64,000 nucleotides of DNA, taken from NCBI GenBank assembly GCA_963793625.1, contig CAWCAT010000050.1, forward strand, positions 1 through 64,000, in the 5' to 3' direction. Numbering within the stretch: position 1 is the stretch's first letter; each line of letters begins with the position of its first letter. A model generated the notes under the pieces. That model searched no databases, had not been told where the DNA came from, and was given only the letters and a program-made list of their open reading frames with translations. Position numbers and translations under genes: made by a program. The stretch is from G963668605 sp963793625 (GTDB lineage: Bacteria > Acidobacteriota > Terriglobia > Bryobacterales > Bryobacteraceae). Of this stretch, positions 8,978 to 18,188 are shown one piece after another.

Positions 8978-11900
8978 ATGAAGTGGAAGTGGAAGTTGAC
9001 ATTCACCGCGCTCGCAGCCGGTATTGCCGGCATCGCCGCGGCCCCGCCCGAGTCTCCACGTGTGGAGTGGAAGCTTGTCTCGACCGGCCGGGGAGGACTG
9101 CCGCTGCCGGGGCTGGCAACACAGCAGACAGCGTCCGTGGTTTGCGACCTCGATAAAGACGGAAAGAACGATTTCGTAATCGCCAGTCGCAGGGAAGAGG
9201 CAGCCGTCGTGTGGTACCGGCGGCGCGCATGGGGATGGGAAAAGCACCTGATTGATGGGGACCATCTTCCAATCGAAGCCGGCGGCACGTTCATGGACGT
9301 CGATGGCGATGGAGACCTGGACCTGATTTTCGGCGAGGACAACACCGGCAACAAAGTGTGGTGGTGGGAAAACCCCTATCCAAATTTCGATCCGAAGACG
9401 CCCTGGAAGCGCCGGGCCATCAAGAACTCAGGCGGCAATAAACATCACGACCAACTAGTGGGCGACTTCGACGGCGACGGCAAGGATGAACTCGTTTTCT
9501 GGAATCAGGGCAAAGCGGCTCGCAAGCTATTTCTGGCGCGCGTTCCGGAGAATCCGCGCACGACCGAACCGTGGCCGTTGGTCGAGATCTTCTCCTGGAA
9601 GGAAGGCGATTACGAAGGACTAGCCAAGGGCGACATCGACGGCGACGCGAAGACGGATATCGTCGGCGGCGGAATGTGGTTCAAACACATGGGCGGAGAC
9701 AAGTTTGAGGCCAAGGTGATCGACGCATCGCAGAGCTTTTCGCGCGCCGCGGTTAGACAACTGAAGAAAGGAGGGAGCCCGGAGGTGGTCTTCGCGCCGG
9801 GCGACCGCGATGGTCCGCTTCAGTGGTACGAGCAATTGGACGGCAAGTGGGTGGCGCACAAATTCCTGGACGGCGCGGTGATCCACGGCCACAGCCTCGA
9901 TATCGGGGATGTAAACGGCGACGGGAACGCCGACGTCTTATGCGGAGAGATGCGGAAGTGGGGGCCGGACGATAACGCGGGCGCGCGGATGTGGGTATTC
10001 TTCGGCGACGGCAAAGGCAAGTTCGAAGCGTCCGAGTTGCCGCGCGGATTCGGCCATCACGAAGCGAAGCTGGCGGATCTCGACGGCGACGGCACACTGG
10101 ACATTTTGGACAAGCCCTACATCTGGAACACTCCCGCCGTACACGTGTGGCTGAACCGGCGGCTGCCCAAGAAGCCGTTGCCTCTGGGCATGTGGGAGCG
10201 GCACGAGATCGACTCCGACCGGCCATGGAAATCCGTGTTCGTTTTTTCGCACGACATCGACGGCGATGGTCAGCCGGACATCATCACGGGCGCCTGGTGG
10301 TACAAGAATCCCGGCACTCCGGGAGGCCAGTGGGTACGGAACACTATCGGCGCGCCGGTGAACAACGCCGCCGCGCTGTTCGATTTTGACAACGATGGGC
10401 GCATCGACATTCTCGGGTCCGGTTGGCGGGGCGAGGGCGGGGATCCTTCCTTTGCATGGGCGCGCAACCACGGCGGTTCTTTCACGGTGTTCGAAAACGT
10501 TCCGAAGGCGAAGGGCGACTTTCTGCAGGGCGCGGCAGCCGCGCGATATCAGGCAGGCGGGCCGATCGAGGTGGGCCTCTCCTGGCACAAGCGCGGCGGA
10601 GGCGTACAAATGCTAACCGTGCCAGGCAACCCGATGACCGAGCCGTGGAAGTGGCGGGCGATCACCGAGACAACCCAGGACGAAGACTTGAGCGCCGGCG
10701 ACATCGGAGGCGAAGGGCGGACGGACCTGCTTCTCGGAACCATGTTGCTGCGTAACGAGCCAGCGGAATGGAAAACCTTCACACTGCACCAGACGGACAA
10801 GAGACCCGATCGAAACCGGCTGGCGGACATCAATGGCGATGGGAGGCTGGATGCTGTGGTCGGGTTCGAATCCATCAGCAAGCCGGGCAAACTCTCCTGG
10901 TACGAACAGCCGGAACAGCCCGGGCAGCCATGGAGTGAACACGTCATCGCTCCAAACGTAACCGGACCGATGAGCCTGGATGTGGCGGACATGGACGGCG
11001 ACGGCGATCTCGACATCGTAGTTGGGGAGCACAACCTCCAGGAACCGGCCACCGCGCGGCTGCTCATCTTCGAGAATGCCGACGGACGGGGCGGTCGCTG
11101 GAAGATGCATGAGACGTACAAAGGCGACGAGCACCATGACGGCGCGCTGGTGGTGGATATCGACGGCGATGGCGACCTGGACATAGTTTCCATCGGATGG
11201 GGCCACAAGAAGGTCCTGCTGTACGAGAACAAGGCGATCGACCGCTCGCGTTCGGTGGCCGAGGAAGGCGGGCGGTTTCTGCGCGAGCATTGGTTTGCGC
11301 ATTCGATGGAGAACGGGAATCCGGTCTCGAACAAGCGTTTCCGCGTGAACGCACCCGAGGTCGTGCTGCACCCGAATTTTGGCAAGCGGTCAGAGGTTCG
11401 GAGCAGCGGGATGCTCCAGATTCAGCTCAAGGAGGACCTCAGCCTGCTCGAAGGCGCCGATCTTTACATCGAACTGTGGGGCGGACATCCCGGCACCGCA
11501 AACAAGCGTGTCACGGTGAACGGGCGTTCGACGTACGCCATTCCGGAGGTCGGCACGGCGGCCGGCAAGTTCTACCTATCAGTATCCGGCGATTCCACTA
11601 CGGTTGACGGACCTCGTCAGCGGCTACAACGCGATTCAATTCGCCTGCGACAAGGGTAAAGCCGCATGGGGCCACTATATTGTGGAAGGCGCGGCGCTGC
11701 GGGCTGTTTTGCGGCCGGAGCATCCGGACCTGCTAAAAAGCGGTCTGCAGAAATTCAGCGCGGTAGTGACGGCGGCGCAAGCCAATGGCAAGGAGGCCAT
11801 ACGGCTCTCGCTGAATATCCCGGCCGAGTTTCAGAAGAGGGTTGCCGAGGTCCGGTTCCAGGGCCTCTACGACGGCTACGACGAGAACGGCGGCGGCAAG

Positions 11901-12470
11901 GAGTCCGGCTGGCACGGATTCACGCTCGGGAAAGAACCGATCGCGTACCTGGGCGTGACGAAATCCGCGCCTTTCGCGGCGGACTGGGACGTGTCCATGC
12001 TGCCGGCGCAAACCGGAGTGGCGGCGCGGGCGTTCGTGTATTTCAACGACGCTCCCGGCCTTGTTTACGTCACCAGGCTGGCGGGTGGTTTGAATATAGC
12101 GCCACGTCAGGCCGCCAATGTCCGGATGATCAAGCCGGCCGTGATGCCGGCGGAATCCTGGTCGAGAGTGAACAAGAAGATAACCGTCCGGATTCCGCTC
12201 GACATGGAGCCCTCGCGCATAGAACGGGCGCAGCTTCATATGACCGTGTGGGACGGCGGCTGCGGAGCGGTGAAGGAGTGCGTCACGTTGAACGGGCATC
12301 CACTGCCGGTCACGGGCAGCGGACACCACAATTTGATCTACAGCCGGTTGGATATAAAGCCCTCCATGTTGAAGCAGGGAGACAATGTTGTGGAAGTGCG
12401 CTCGGACACCGAACATCATGGAATCGAAGTCATGCTGCCGGGGCCGGCGCTATTTGTCAGAACGAAATGA
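8978..12470 (+). CDS. secreted FG-GAP/VCBS repeat protein, about 1160 aa (one frameshift)
   Basis: The start is ATG 8978, with a strong GAGGAGGGAG site at 8961-8970. An open frame begins earlier at 8894 but lacks this site. The signal peptide is KWKLTFTALAAGIAGIAA. The body has at least ten calcium-binding loops of FG-GAP/VCBS type (such as DLDKDGKNDF, DVDGDGDLDL, DVNGDGNADV, DIDGDGDLDI), which usually build a seven-bladed propeller. The frame shifts near 11603. The rest (YNAIQFACDKGKAAWGHYIV to MLPGPALFVRTK) looks like a jelly-roll, carbohydrate-binding-like region and ends at 12470. Family members are extracellular and often bind polysaccharides. The 3' end is duplicated at 20452-20591. Specific ligand unknown. 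Confidence 0.75.
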
Positions 12471-12540
12471 TTGTACAGTGGACTCTCGTTTGGTGATGAG
12501 GAAATCGGTACGAATTTTGCGGCTCTAGCCGTTGTTTGAG
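12331..12540 (+). repeat. mosaic repeat, copy 2 (3' end of the FG-GAP gene, promoter core missing)
   Basis: Bases 12331-12470 are the coding end of the FG-GAP gene and match 20452-20591. The following non-coding part matches copies 1 and 3, except that about 34 bases holding TTGACT, TGATATGTCA and TATATT are replaced by a short GGAC. The CTAGCCGTTGTTTGA block is shared only with copy 1. The remaining bases to 12745 contain nothing I recognise. Confidence 0.75.
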
Positions 12541-12745
12541 CGACGCCAGGCGTTGCCAGCAAGCGCAGCGGGGCGGCACGGCAGGCACTCGCGGGGTATG
12601 CGGCTGGGCTTGGGCGGCGGCTTGCAGGTGCCGGACGTGAACCGGGAGAGTTGTTCGCGCTTTAGTTGTGGCCGAGGTGAGTTGGGTTTCACTCAGACCT
12701 GAAGTGTCGCTGAGGTCGGCATCCTCCAGGTGGGCTCCGTGGATA

Positions 12746-13020
12746 GTCAAAAGGAAGCTGGATGGCAGCCAGAACAACGGCCATCGCAGCGAAAGCGATG
12801 AAGGGCGCCGCCACGGCCGACCGGGAACACGTCCGCAATTTTCTGGATTGCGTCAAGAGCCGGTCGCAGTGCAATGCCGGCATACGGCAGGGCTATAGCT
12901 CCACTGCGACATGCCTGCTCGGCAACATCGCGCTGAAAACGGAAAGCACCCTGAAATGGGACGGCGCGATGGAACGATTTACAACAACGAGGCCGCCAAC
13001 CGGCTTCTGCATTACGCGTA
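12746..13020 (+). pseudogene. Gfo/Idh/MocA oxidoreductase 3' remnant, duplicate of 23826-24105
   Basis: This segment begins AGTCAAAAGGAAGCTGGATG and is over 90% identical by eye to the last 280 bases of the intact oxidoreductase gene at 22806-24128 (the region encoding REHVRNFLDCVKSRSQCNAG and LLGNIALKTESTLKWDGAME). It stops exactly after GCGTAC at 13020, where truncated recombinase sequence begins on the other strand. No start or Rossmann domain is present. Confidence 0.9.
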
Positions 13021-13858
13021 CACCTCAACGCCGGCCTCCAGAAGATGCACCGCAGTGCTGTGTCGCCAGACGTGAGTTGAGACGACCTTGAACCGGCCGT
13101 CGGAGCGCTTCTTGACAACGTGACTGGTGTACCGCCGGATGATCTTGTAGATGCCGAACCGGGTCAGGGCGGCCTCCCTCGCGCCGACAAAGACGGGCCG
13201 GTCCGGAGCGGCTCCCGATACTCGCTCGGACACCAGCCTCTTGATCAGTGTGGCGGTTTCCACCCAGAGCGGGCAGACACGCCACTTGTCTCGTTTGCCG
13301 TGCAGATGCACCCGCGGAGTCGGATCGAAGTGCACCTCACTTACTCGTAAGTCCGAAACTTCTTGTACGCGGGCTCCCGTATTGTAGAGGAAGATCAGCA
13401 TGGCCCGGTCACGTAAAGCATATCGTCCATCCACCGGCAGTGCGGCAAGTGTGCCTTCGATCTCATCGCGCTCAAGGAAGATGGTTTCCGGAGGCTGGGT
13501 GCGCTTTCTCGGAATAGCCATCACTTTCTGAGCCTGCCCAAGCCGCTCAGGGAATCGCTGGCCGACGTATTCGAAAAACGTACGGAGCGCCGCCAATCGC
13601 TGGTTGCGGGACTGGGTCGCGTTGCTTCGGCTCTCTTGGAGGGCGTTCAAGAACTGGGACACGACATCGGGCATCCAGATCGTCGAGGCCAAGTTGGGTG
13701 ACCTTCTTCTTGCCAGCTGCCGCGGCGAATTGCAACAACAGTCGCATCGCATCTGCGTAGCTTGTTCTCGAGTTCGGACGCAGTCCACGTTGAAGCTTCA
13801 GGTGGTCGTTGAAGAACGACGCCAGGATCGCTCCCAGCAGGGGTGTGCTTGCGTTCAT
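13012..13858 (-). pseudogene. tyrosine recombinase, third of trio, C-terminally truncated and frameshifted
   Basis: The start is ATG at 13858 (NASTPLLGAILASFFNDHL). The SAM-like core-binding domain shifts frame near 13675 and continues DVVSQFLNALQESRSNATQS. The catalytic domain has the first Arg (LYNTGARVQEVSDL), the beta-strand Lys region (HLHGKRDKWRVCPL) and HxxR in STHVWRHSTAVHLLEAGVEV. It then ends YA-stop where the sequence crosses into the oxidoreductase remnant, so the third-box His and nucleophilic Tyr are absent and it cannot be active. Confidence 0.75.
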
Positions 13859-13859
13859 C

Positions 13860-14192
13860 CCCCACACGCCGAGGCGGAATTACGCGCCGAGTTCCGCATC
13901 GTAAGGGCGACTCCACCAGTACTTCGTGACCCACCATCCAATCAAGCAGCCTTCGAATAATACCGATGAGCCCGTTGTAACTGCGCGGCGAGTGACGAGA
14001 TCGGGATGCTACGAATGCGTCGATGTGCGCCGCGGTGATCTGTCGGATCTCCGCGACGCCTTGGGCGAGCAAGTAGCCATCCAAGAGCTGAAGCATCGGC
14101 CCCACCTTGGCCAACTGTTTGCCTAACGAACGCTTGTGCGCAAGGTACGTCTCGATGTGATTAGCCAGGGGACCGTTCGTTGCGCGCTTCAC
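13860..14192 (-). pseudogene. tyrosine recombinase, second of trio, N-terminal part only
   Basis: A GTG at 14192 (KRATNGPLANHIETYLAHKR) overlaps the stop of the preceding recombinase's displaced tail, the usual coupling in such trios. Only the core-binding domain remains (LDGYLLAQGVAEIRQITAAH, NGLIGIIRRLLDWMVGHEVL, ending near SPLRCGTRRV). The frame then runs straight into the start of the third gene. The roughly 200-residue catalytic domain has been deleted. Confidence 0.6.
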
Positions 14193-15402
14193 AGGACCTC
14201 CTCCCCGTTGCCGAGTGCGACCTCGTGCCTCAACGCCCGACGAAGTCTCCGATCGTCTTAAGCGAGAACCCGGAATCGACAAGGCGTTGAACGCAGGTGT
14301 GCCTCAGCGTATGCGAGCCCGGCCGGGACACATTGATACCAGCTTTGCGGAGGTACCATTTCGCTCGCAGCGATACGGCCACACGCGACAGCGGAATGTA
14401 GGGTGCGTAGGCTGCAATGAACAATGCTCGCTCAGTTGTTTTGGGGCGGCCCTGTTTCAAGTAGTCGAGGATTGCTTCGCCCACCATCGGTGCCAAAGGA
14501 TAGGCGGTCGAATGTCCCGCTTTGCGCCCGCGAATTTCAAGTCGGTCTCGCTTCCAGTCAATGTCGTCCAGCGTCAACGCCCCGACTTCGCGAGCGCGCA
14601 GCCCATACGTCACCAAAAGTAAGAGGATTGCGTAATCGCGTTTGCCAACCGCACTCCTCCGGTTGACTTTCAGCAGCATTTGCTCGGCTTCGTTCCAGGC
14701 AATCGAACGCGGCAAGTCCGAAAGGCAGTACCGGCGAGGCGATTCGATTGCCTTGCTCAGATCGCGGGTCATCAACCCCACGCCGTAGAGATACCGAAAG
14801 AACACCTTCAGGATGCTGCACAAACTCTGCACCGAACGCTTGTCGAGAGTCTCGCCGCTCTCGATGATGAGCGCACTGATCACCGTTAGCGGCAGGTCTG
14901 GAAGTAACGGTCGATCAAGTCGTTCCAGGTAATCTTGGAGACGCTGCAGATAATGCCGGTACTGAACGAGGGTGGGCTCACGAAGACCCCGACCACGGCG
15001 CAGGAAGTCGAAGAAGCCAGGTGCCGCCTCGACAAACGGATCCGGCATGCCACCGGTCTCACTCCCGTAATGCGGGAGCATCAACCGGAGTAGCTGGCGG
15101 ATTGGATTGCGCACCTCTCGGGCGGCAAGCGAGCGCTGGGATTCTGAATATCCCTGTTTTCGATGACTCAGCCAGTCTTCGATAAAGTGCTCGACGTGAG
15201 CCGGCAGTTCGTCTAACTTGTTTGCACCAGATCTTCGCGCGAACTCTCCGAAGCGGACCAGCACCGGTACACGGAAGGACACATTCTTAGCGGCGTAGTT
15301 TTGCTCGGTGAGCCACACTACGTAGCGTTCGATCGCTTCGCCGATCCAGCATGCGCGAATCCGATCTACAGTGGTCGGGCGGATGAAATAGCGGTTGAGC
15401 AC
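14190..15402 (-). pseudogene. tyrosine recombinase, first of trio, catalytic Tyr deleted
   Basis: The start is GTG at 15402 with AAAGGAGA just upstream; a longer open frame to 15519 lacks such a site. Core-binding domain, then catalytic domain with Arg (LLLVTYGLRAREVGALTL), Lys region (LEIRGRKAGHSTAYPL) and HxxR (SHTLRHTCVQRLVDSGFSL). The frame stops after TIGDFVGR at 14230. The normal tail (ALRHEVALGNGEEVL) follows immediately in another frame to 14190. A deletion of about 20 codons removed the third-box His and the Tyr. Confidence 0.75.
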
Positions 15403-15452
15403 AACAATCTCCTTTCTGAAAAGCCAATTGAAGGAGATCATCGCGCGACGGG

Positions 15453-15543
15453 ATAACGTTATGTGCCCGAGGACCAAGAATCCGCCCTTAAAAATGGGTA
15501 GAACCCTTCCCGAGGCCACATAACGGCCGCGGGCACATTACAT
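15453..15543. repeat. nested inverted repeats upstream of the recombinase trio
   Basis: ATAACGTTAT (15453-15462) is a perfect palindrome. GTTATGTG (15458-15465) and CACATAAC (15517-15524) form an inverted pair about 50 bases apart, each with a CGAGG block next to it. GGGCACATTA (15531-15540) is a further imperfect copy. These are plausible recombinase-binding or element-end sequences. Confidence 0.5.
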
Positions 15544-15630
15544 GGACAGTCTCCTGACCGGCACTCGCATCCTCCCTCGGAGGATCCATTGTGCCGGTGA
15601 AATGTCCAGCGCCGCTGTGCCTGTGGAAAT

Positions 15631-15790
15631 CATTCCGGGCCATGGCGAAAACGATTCCGGGATCAAGCGAAAACCGTTCGCCTTCCCGCCGGAATCACTG
15701 TTCGCCTTCAGCCCGGAATCCTGTTCGTCTTCACCCCGGAATCGTTTTCACGTTCACCCCGGAATCCGTTTCGCCTTGCCCCGAATCCGC
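15631..15790. repeat. 23-bp tandem and inverted repeats, IS-type multiple terminal repeats
   Basis: Four direct units of 23-24 bases run from 15685 to 15777, each built around CCCGGAATC followed by a TTCGCCTTCA-like block, with a partial fifth after 15778. Two units in inverted orientation precede them at 15631-15676 (ATTCCGGG and GCGAAAAC). Ends with several such repeats are known from IS21-family elements. No transposase gene is next to it, so this is probably an orphan end. Confidence 0.6.
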
Positions 15791-16370
15791 ACCCAAAAGG
15801 GGGCAGCCTGGCGGCTCTTGCCTTGATCGTCGCGTCGGCGCTCGCCGATTTTGCCGCTACTCGCGGCGAACGAAAATATGTGCGCACAATGTGCACGGCG
15901 TCGGGCACGCGCTTGTGCTGATGCGGGCGTGACCGTATTTCCCTTGGCTCCATTTTGAACCGGACATATGAAACACGAGTAGGCGGTTCCGTCCTAGTGC
16001 CCGATAGGCCCACTTCGTGCGTATGATTCGGCAGGTGGAGAGATCATGTGGTCTGCTCGCACTTGCCCACAAGAGTGGCACGCTTCTTCGGCATAGAGGA
16101 TACTTCGTCCTTGCGCAGCGGGCTGGTGCTCGACGTTGACAAGCAGCTGGATCTTCCCTTTCTGTTGCAGTTCGGACCGAGCGCCCGGCGGCGCGATCGG
16201 CCGTTTCGATATCAACAACAGGCAACAAAATGCAACTCGTCGTGCTGGAGAGATCGCGCGCCTCTCGACAAACTACTGCGTGGTCCAGTCGCTCGGCAAG
16301 CAATGGCAACAGTAAGCGGCGACTATACAGGGGGAGAGGTGTCAGGGGTCACTTAAGGGTACAGGGTCAA
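15791..16370. other. intergenic, no gene recognised
   Basis: Roughly 580 bases follow the terminal repeats. Both-strand open frames are short, rich in Arg/Ser/Pro and carry no domain signature. This is probably debris from the mobile elements, joined to the upstream region of the aldolase operon. Confidence 0.4.
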
Positions 16371-16387
16371 GTTTCATACAGCGAAAC
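16371..16387 (+). promoter_or_regulatory. operator-like dyad GTTTC-N7-GAAAC, site C
   Basis: GTTTCATACAGCGAAAC is centred 62 bases before the aldolase start. The same five-base arms with seven-base spacing occur twice before the MFS transporter (40780-40796 and 40846-40862) and nowhere else that I found in the window. It probably binds the regulator encoded at 42125-43204. Confidence 0.55.
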
Positions 16388-16440
16388 ACAGCTGGAATAC
16401 GCTTGCTCAGTCAACGATCTGCGTGATACGTTAGCTGCGG

Positions 16441-17250
16441 ATGAGCCACGGTTTGAACAGCGAAACTTTTGCTGCGGCTTTGCGGAGCGGCGGCGCACTA
16501 GGCGCCTGGTGCGGTTTCGCGAGTTTTGCCAGCGTCGAGATGATGACCCTATTTCCGTTCGACTTCCTGGTGCTCGACATGCAGCACTGCGAAGTCACGC
16601 CAGGACACATACCGGCGCTGCTCGGGCCATTCGCGCCGTGCGCCCGGCCGTTCCCGGTGGTCCGCCCACCGCAAAACGACTACCACGTCATCAACTGGCT
16701 GCTCGACCAGGGCGCGGCGGGCATCCTGGTGCCAATGGTCAACTCCGCGGACGATGCGCGCCGCGCGGTGCAGGCCGCCAAATACCCCCCATTAGGCCGC
16801 CGAAGTTTCGGCCCTTTTCGGGCCGCGCGATACGGCACGCGGCTCGCTGAATATATGGCGGAGGCCGGCGGCACCGCGCTGATCGTTCAAGTTGAGGATG
16901 CGCGGGGTGCTCGGGAGATCGATACCATTCTGTCAGTGCCCGGCATCGACGCCGTATTCATGGGGCCGAACGACCTGGCCTACTCGCTGCTGAAGCCGGG
17001 CGAATCGATGCAGGGCGACTCGAACCAGTGGAGCGCATTCGCCCGGACACCCGAAGTGCTGGATCTTTGCGCCTACGTGATGGAGAGGAGTCGCGCAGCC
17101 GGCATTCCGTTCGGTATGACGGCATCCTCCATGGAAGATGCTCGCGCGTGGCTTGCACGAGGCGCATCCTTCGTCACATACGGCAGCGACTTTTTGTTCC
17201 TGCGCAAGGGAGCCGAAGCTCTGTGCGGTTGGAAAACGGAGGCAAAGTGA
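16441..17250 (+). CDS. HpcH/HpaI-family aldolase
   Basis: Class II pyruvate-type aldolase of 269 aa that cleaves 2-keto-3-deoxy sugar acids or related 4-hydroxy-2-oxo acids to pyruvate plus an aldehyde. Family features are FPFDFLVLDMQHCEVTPGHI, the phosphate/carboxylate-binding GAAGILVPMVNSADDA, the metal Glu in VQVEDARGAREID, and the metal Asp in FMGPNDLAYSL. The start ATG 16441 has only a weak upstream Shine-Dalgarno. The stop overlaps the GTG start of the dehydrogenase by four bases. It is first in the long operon and preceded by the operator-like site at 16371. Confidence 0.85.
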   Translation: MSHGLNSETFAAALRSGGALGAWCGFASFASVEMMTLFPFDFLVLDMQHCEVTPGHIPALLGPFAPCARPFPVVRPPQNDYHVINWLLDQGAAGILVPMVNSADDARRAVQAAKYPPLGRRSFGPFRAARYGTRLAEYMAEAGGTALIVQVEDARGAREIDTILSVPGIDAVFMGPNDLAYSLLKPGESMQGDSNQWSAFARTPEVLDLCAYVMERSRAAGIPFGMTASSMEDARAWLARGASFVTYGSDFLFLRKGAEALCGWKTEAK

Positions 17251-18188
17251 GTTACAAGGCCGGGTACTTCATCAAGGCCAACACGGGCATCTACGATGTG
17301 GTGCGCGCGGCCCTGCCGGAGGGATTTGAACTTGTAACGCTGGACGCCGACCCCGTGGCCCAGGCGAGGGACCTCGATTTCCTGATCGCGGGGAAGGCGT
17401 CCCGTGCTCTTATCGAAGCGGCGCCGAAACTCAAGCTGATCCAGGCGCCCGGTGTGGGGTACGACGGCCTCGACCTCGCCGCCGCGGCCGAACGAAGCAT
17501 TCCCGTCGCCATCGCAGTCTGCGGCAATCCGGACGAAGTCGCGGAGTACACGCTGATGTCGATGCTGGCCGTGAGCCGCAGGCTACTGGAACTGGACCAC
17601 GCGCTGCGGCAGGGCAGGTGGATGATGTGGGATCGGCGCCTGCAGTCCTTCAACCTGAAGGGCAAAACTCTGGGCCTGGTCGGGCTCGGACGCATCGGGG
17701 CCGAGGTGGCCCGCCGCGCCGGGGCTTTCGATATGCAGGTCCAGTACACCGATCCGGCGGTTCGCGCGGCGTATCCTTACCGCCCTCTCGAGGACCTGCT
17801 GGCCACTAGCGACTACGTCAGCCTGCACGTGCCTTTGACGCCGGAAACGCGCGGCATGCTAAGCCGTGACCGGATCGCGGGAATGAAGCCGGGAGCGATC
17901 CTGATCAATACGTCGCGCGGTGAGGTGTTGGATGAACAGGCGCTGATCGACGCCTTGCTCTCAGCTCGTCTCGCGGGCGCGGGTCTGGACGTGTTCGACC
18001 GGGAGCCCCCGGAGACGACAAATCCGCTCCTCACGATGGACAACGTCGTTCTCACGCCCCACGTGGCCTCGGGAACGCTGGACGCACTGCGGGTGAAAGC
18101 GCGCCGCTACGCGGAGAACATGCAGCTAGTCCTAGCCGGGCGCGAACCGGTGGATTGCGTTCAATTATCGGGAGGGGCACTGGCATGA
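17247..18188 (+). CDS. D-isomer-specific 2-hydroxyacid dehydrogenase
   Basis: NAD(P)-dependent reductase/dehydrogenase of 2-keto acids, 313 aa. The GTG start at 17247 overlaps the aldolase stop. NAD-binding loop GLVGLGRIGAEVARRAG, catalytic Arg in LINTSRGEVLDEQALIDAL, Glu in GAGLDVFDREPP and catalytic His in VVLTPHVASGT are all present. In this setting it would act on a product or precursor of the aldolase, for example a 2-keto-3-deoxy acid or lactaldehyde-derived acid (inference). The ATG of the next gene overlaps its stop (ATGA at 18185-18188). Confidence 0.88.
   Translation: MSYKAGYFIKANTGIYDVVRAALPEGFELVTLDADPVAQARDLDFLIAGKASRALIEAAPKLKLIQAPGVGYDGLDLAAAAERSIPVAIAVCGNPDEVAEYTLMSMLAVSRRLLELDHALRQGRWMMWDRRLQSFNLKGKTLGLVGLGRIGAEVARRAGAFDMQVQYTDPAVRAAYPYRPLEDLLATSDYVSLHVPLTPETRGMLSRDRIAGMKPGAILINTSRGEVLDEQALIDALLSARLAGAGLDVFDREPPETTNPLLTMDNVVLTPHVASGTLDALRVKARRYAENMQLVLAGREPVDCVQLSGGALA

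Larger units (their letters stand above)
13021..15543 (-). mobile_element. decayed recombinase-in-trio (RIT-like) element
   Basis: Three tyrosine recombinase genes lie head to tail on the minus strand with coupled starts, the arrangement of RIT elements. All three are damaged: the first lost its catalytic Tyr block, the second its whole catalytic domain, and the third its final residues at the junction with the oxidoreductase remnant. Inverted repeats at 15453-15543 are candidates for the upstream end. The other end seems lost at 13020. Confidence 0.6.

Noticed and set aside
15631..15790. CRISPR array
   Set aside because: The repeat units are adjacent without unique spacers, include inverted copies, and no cas gene is present.
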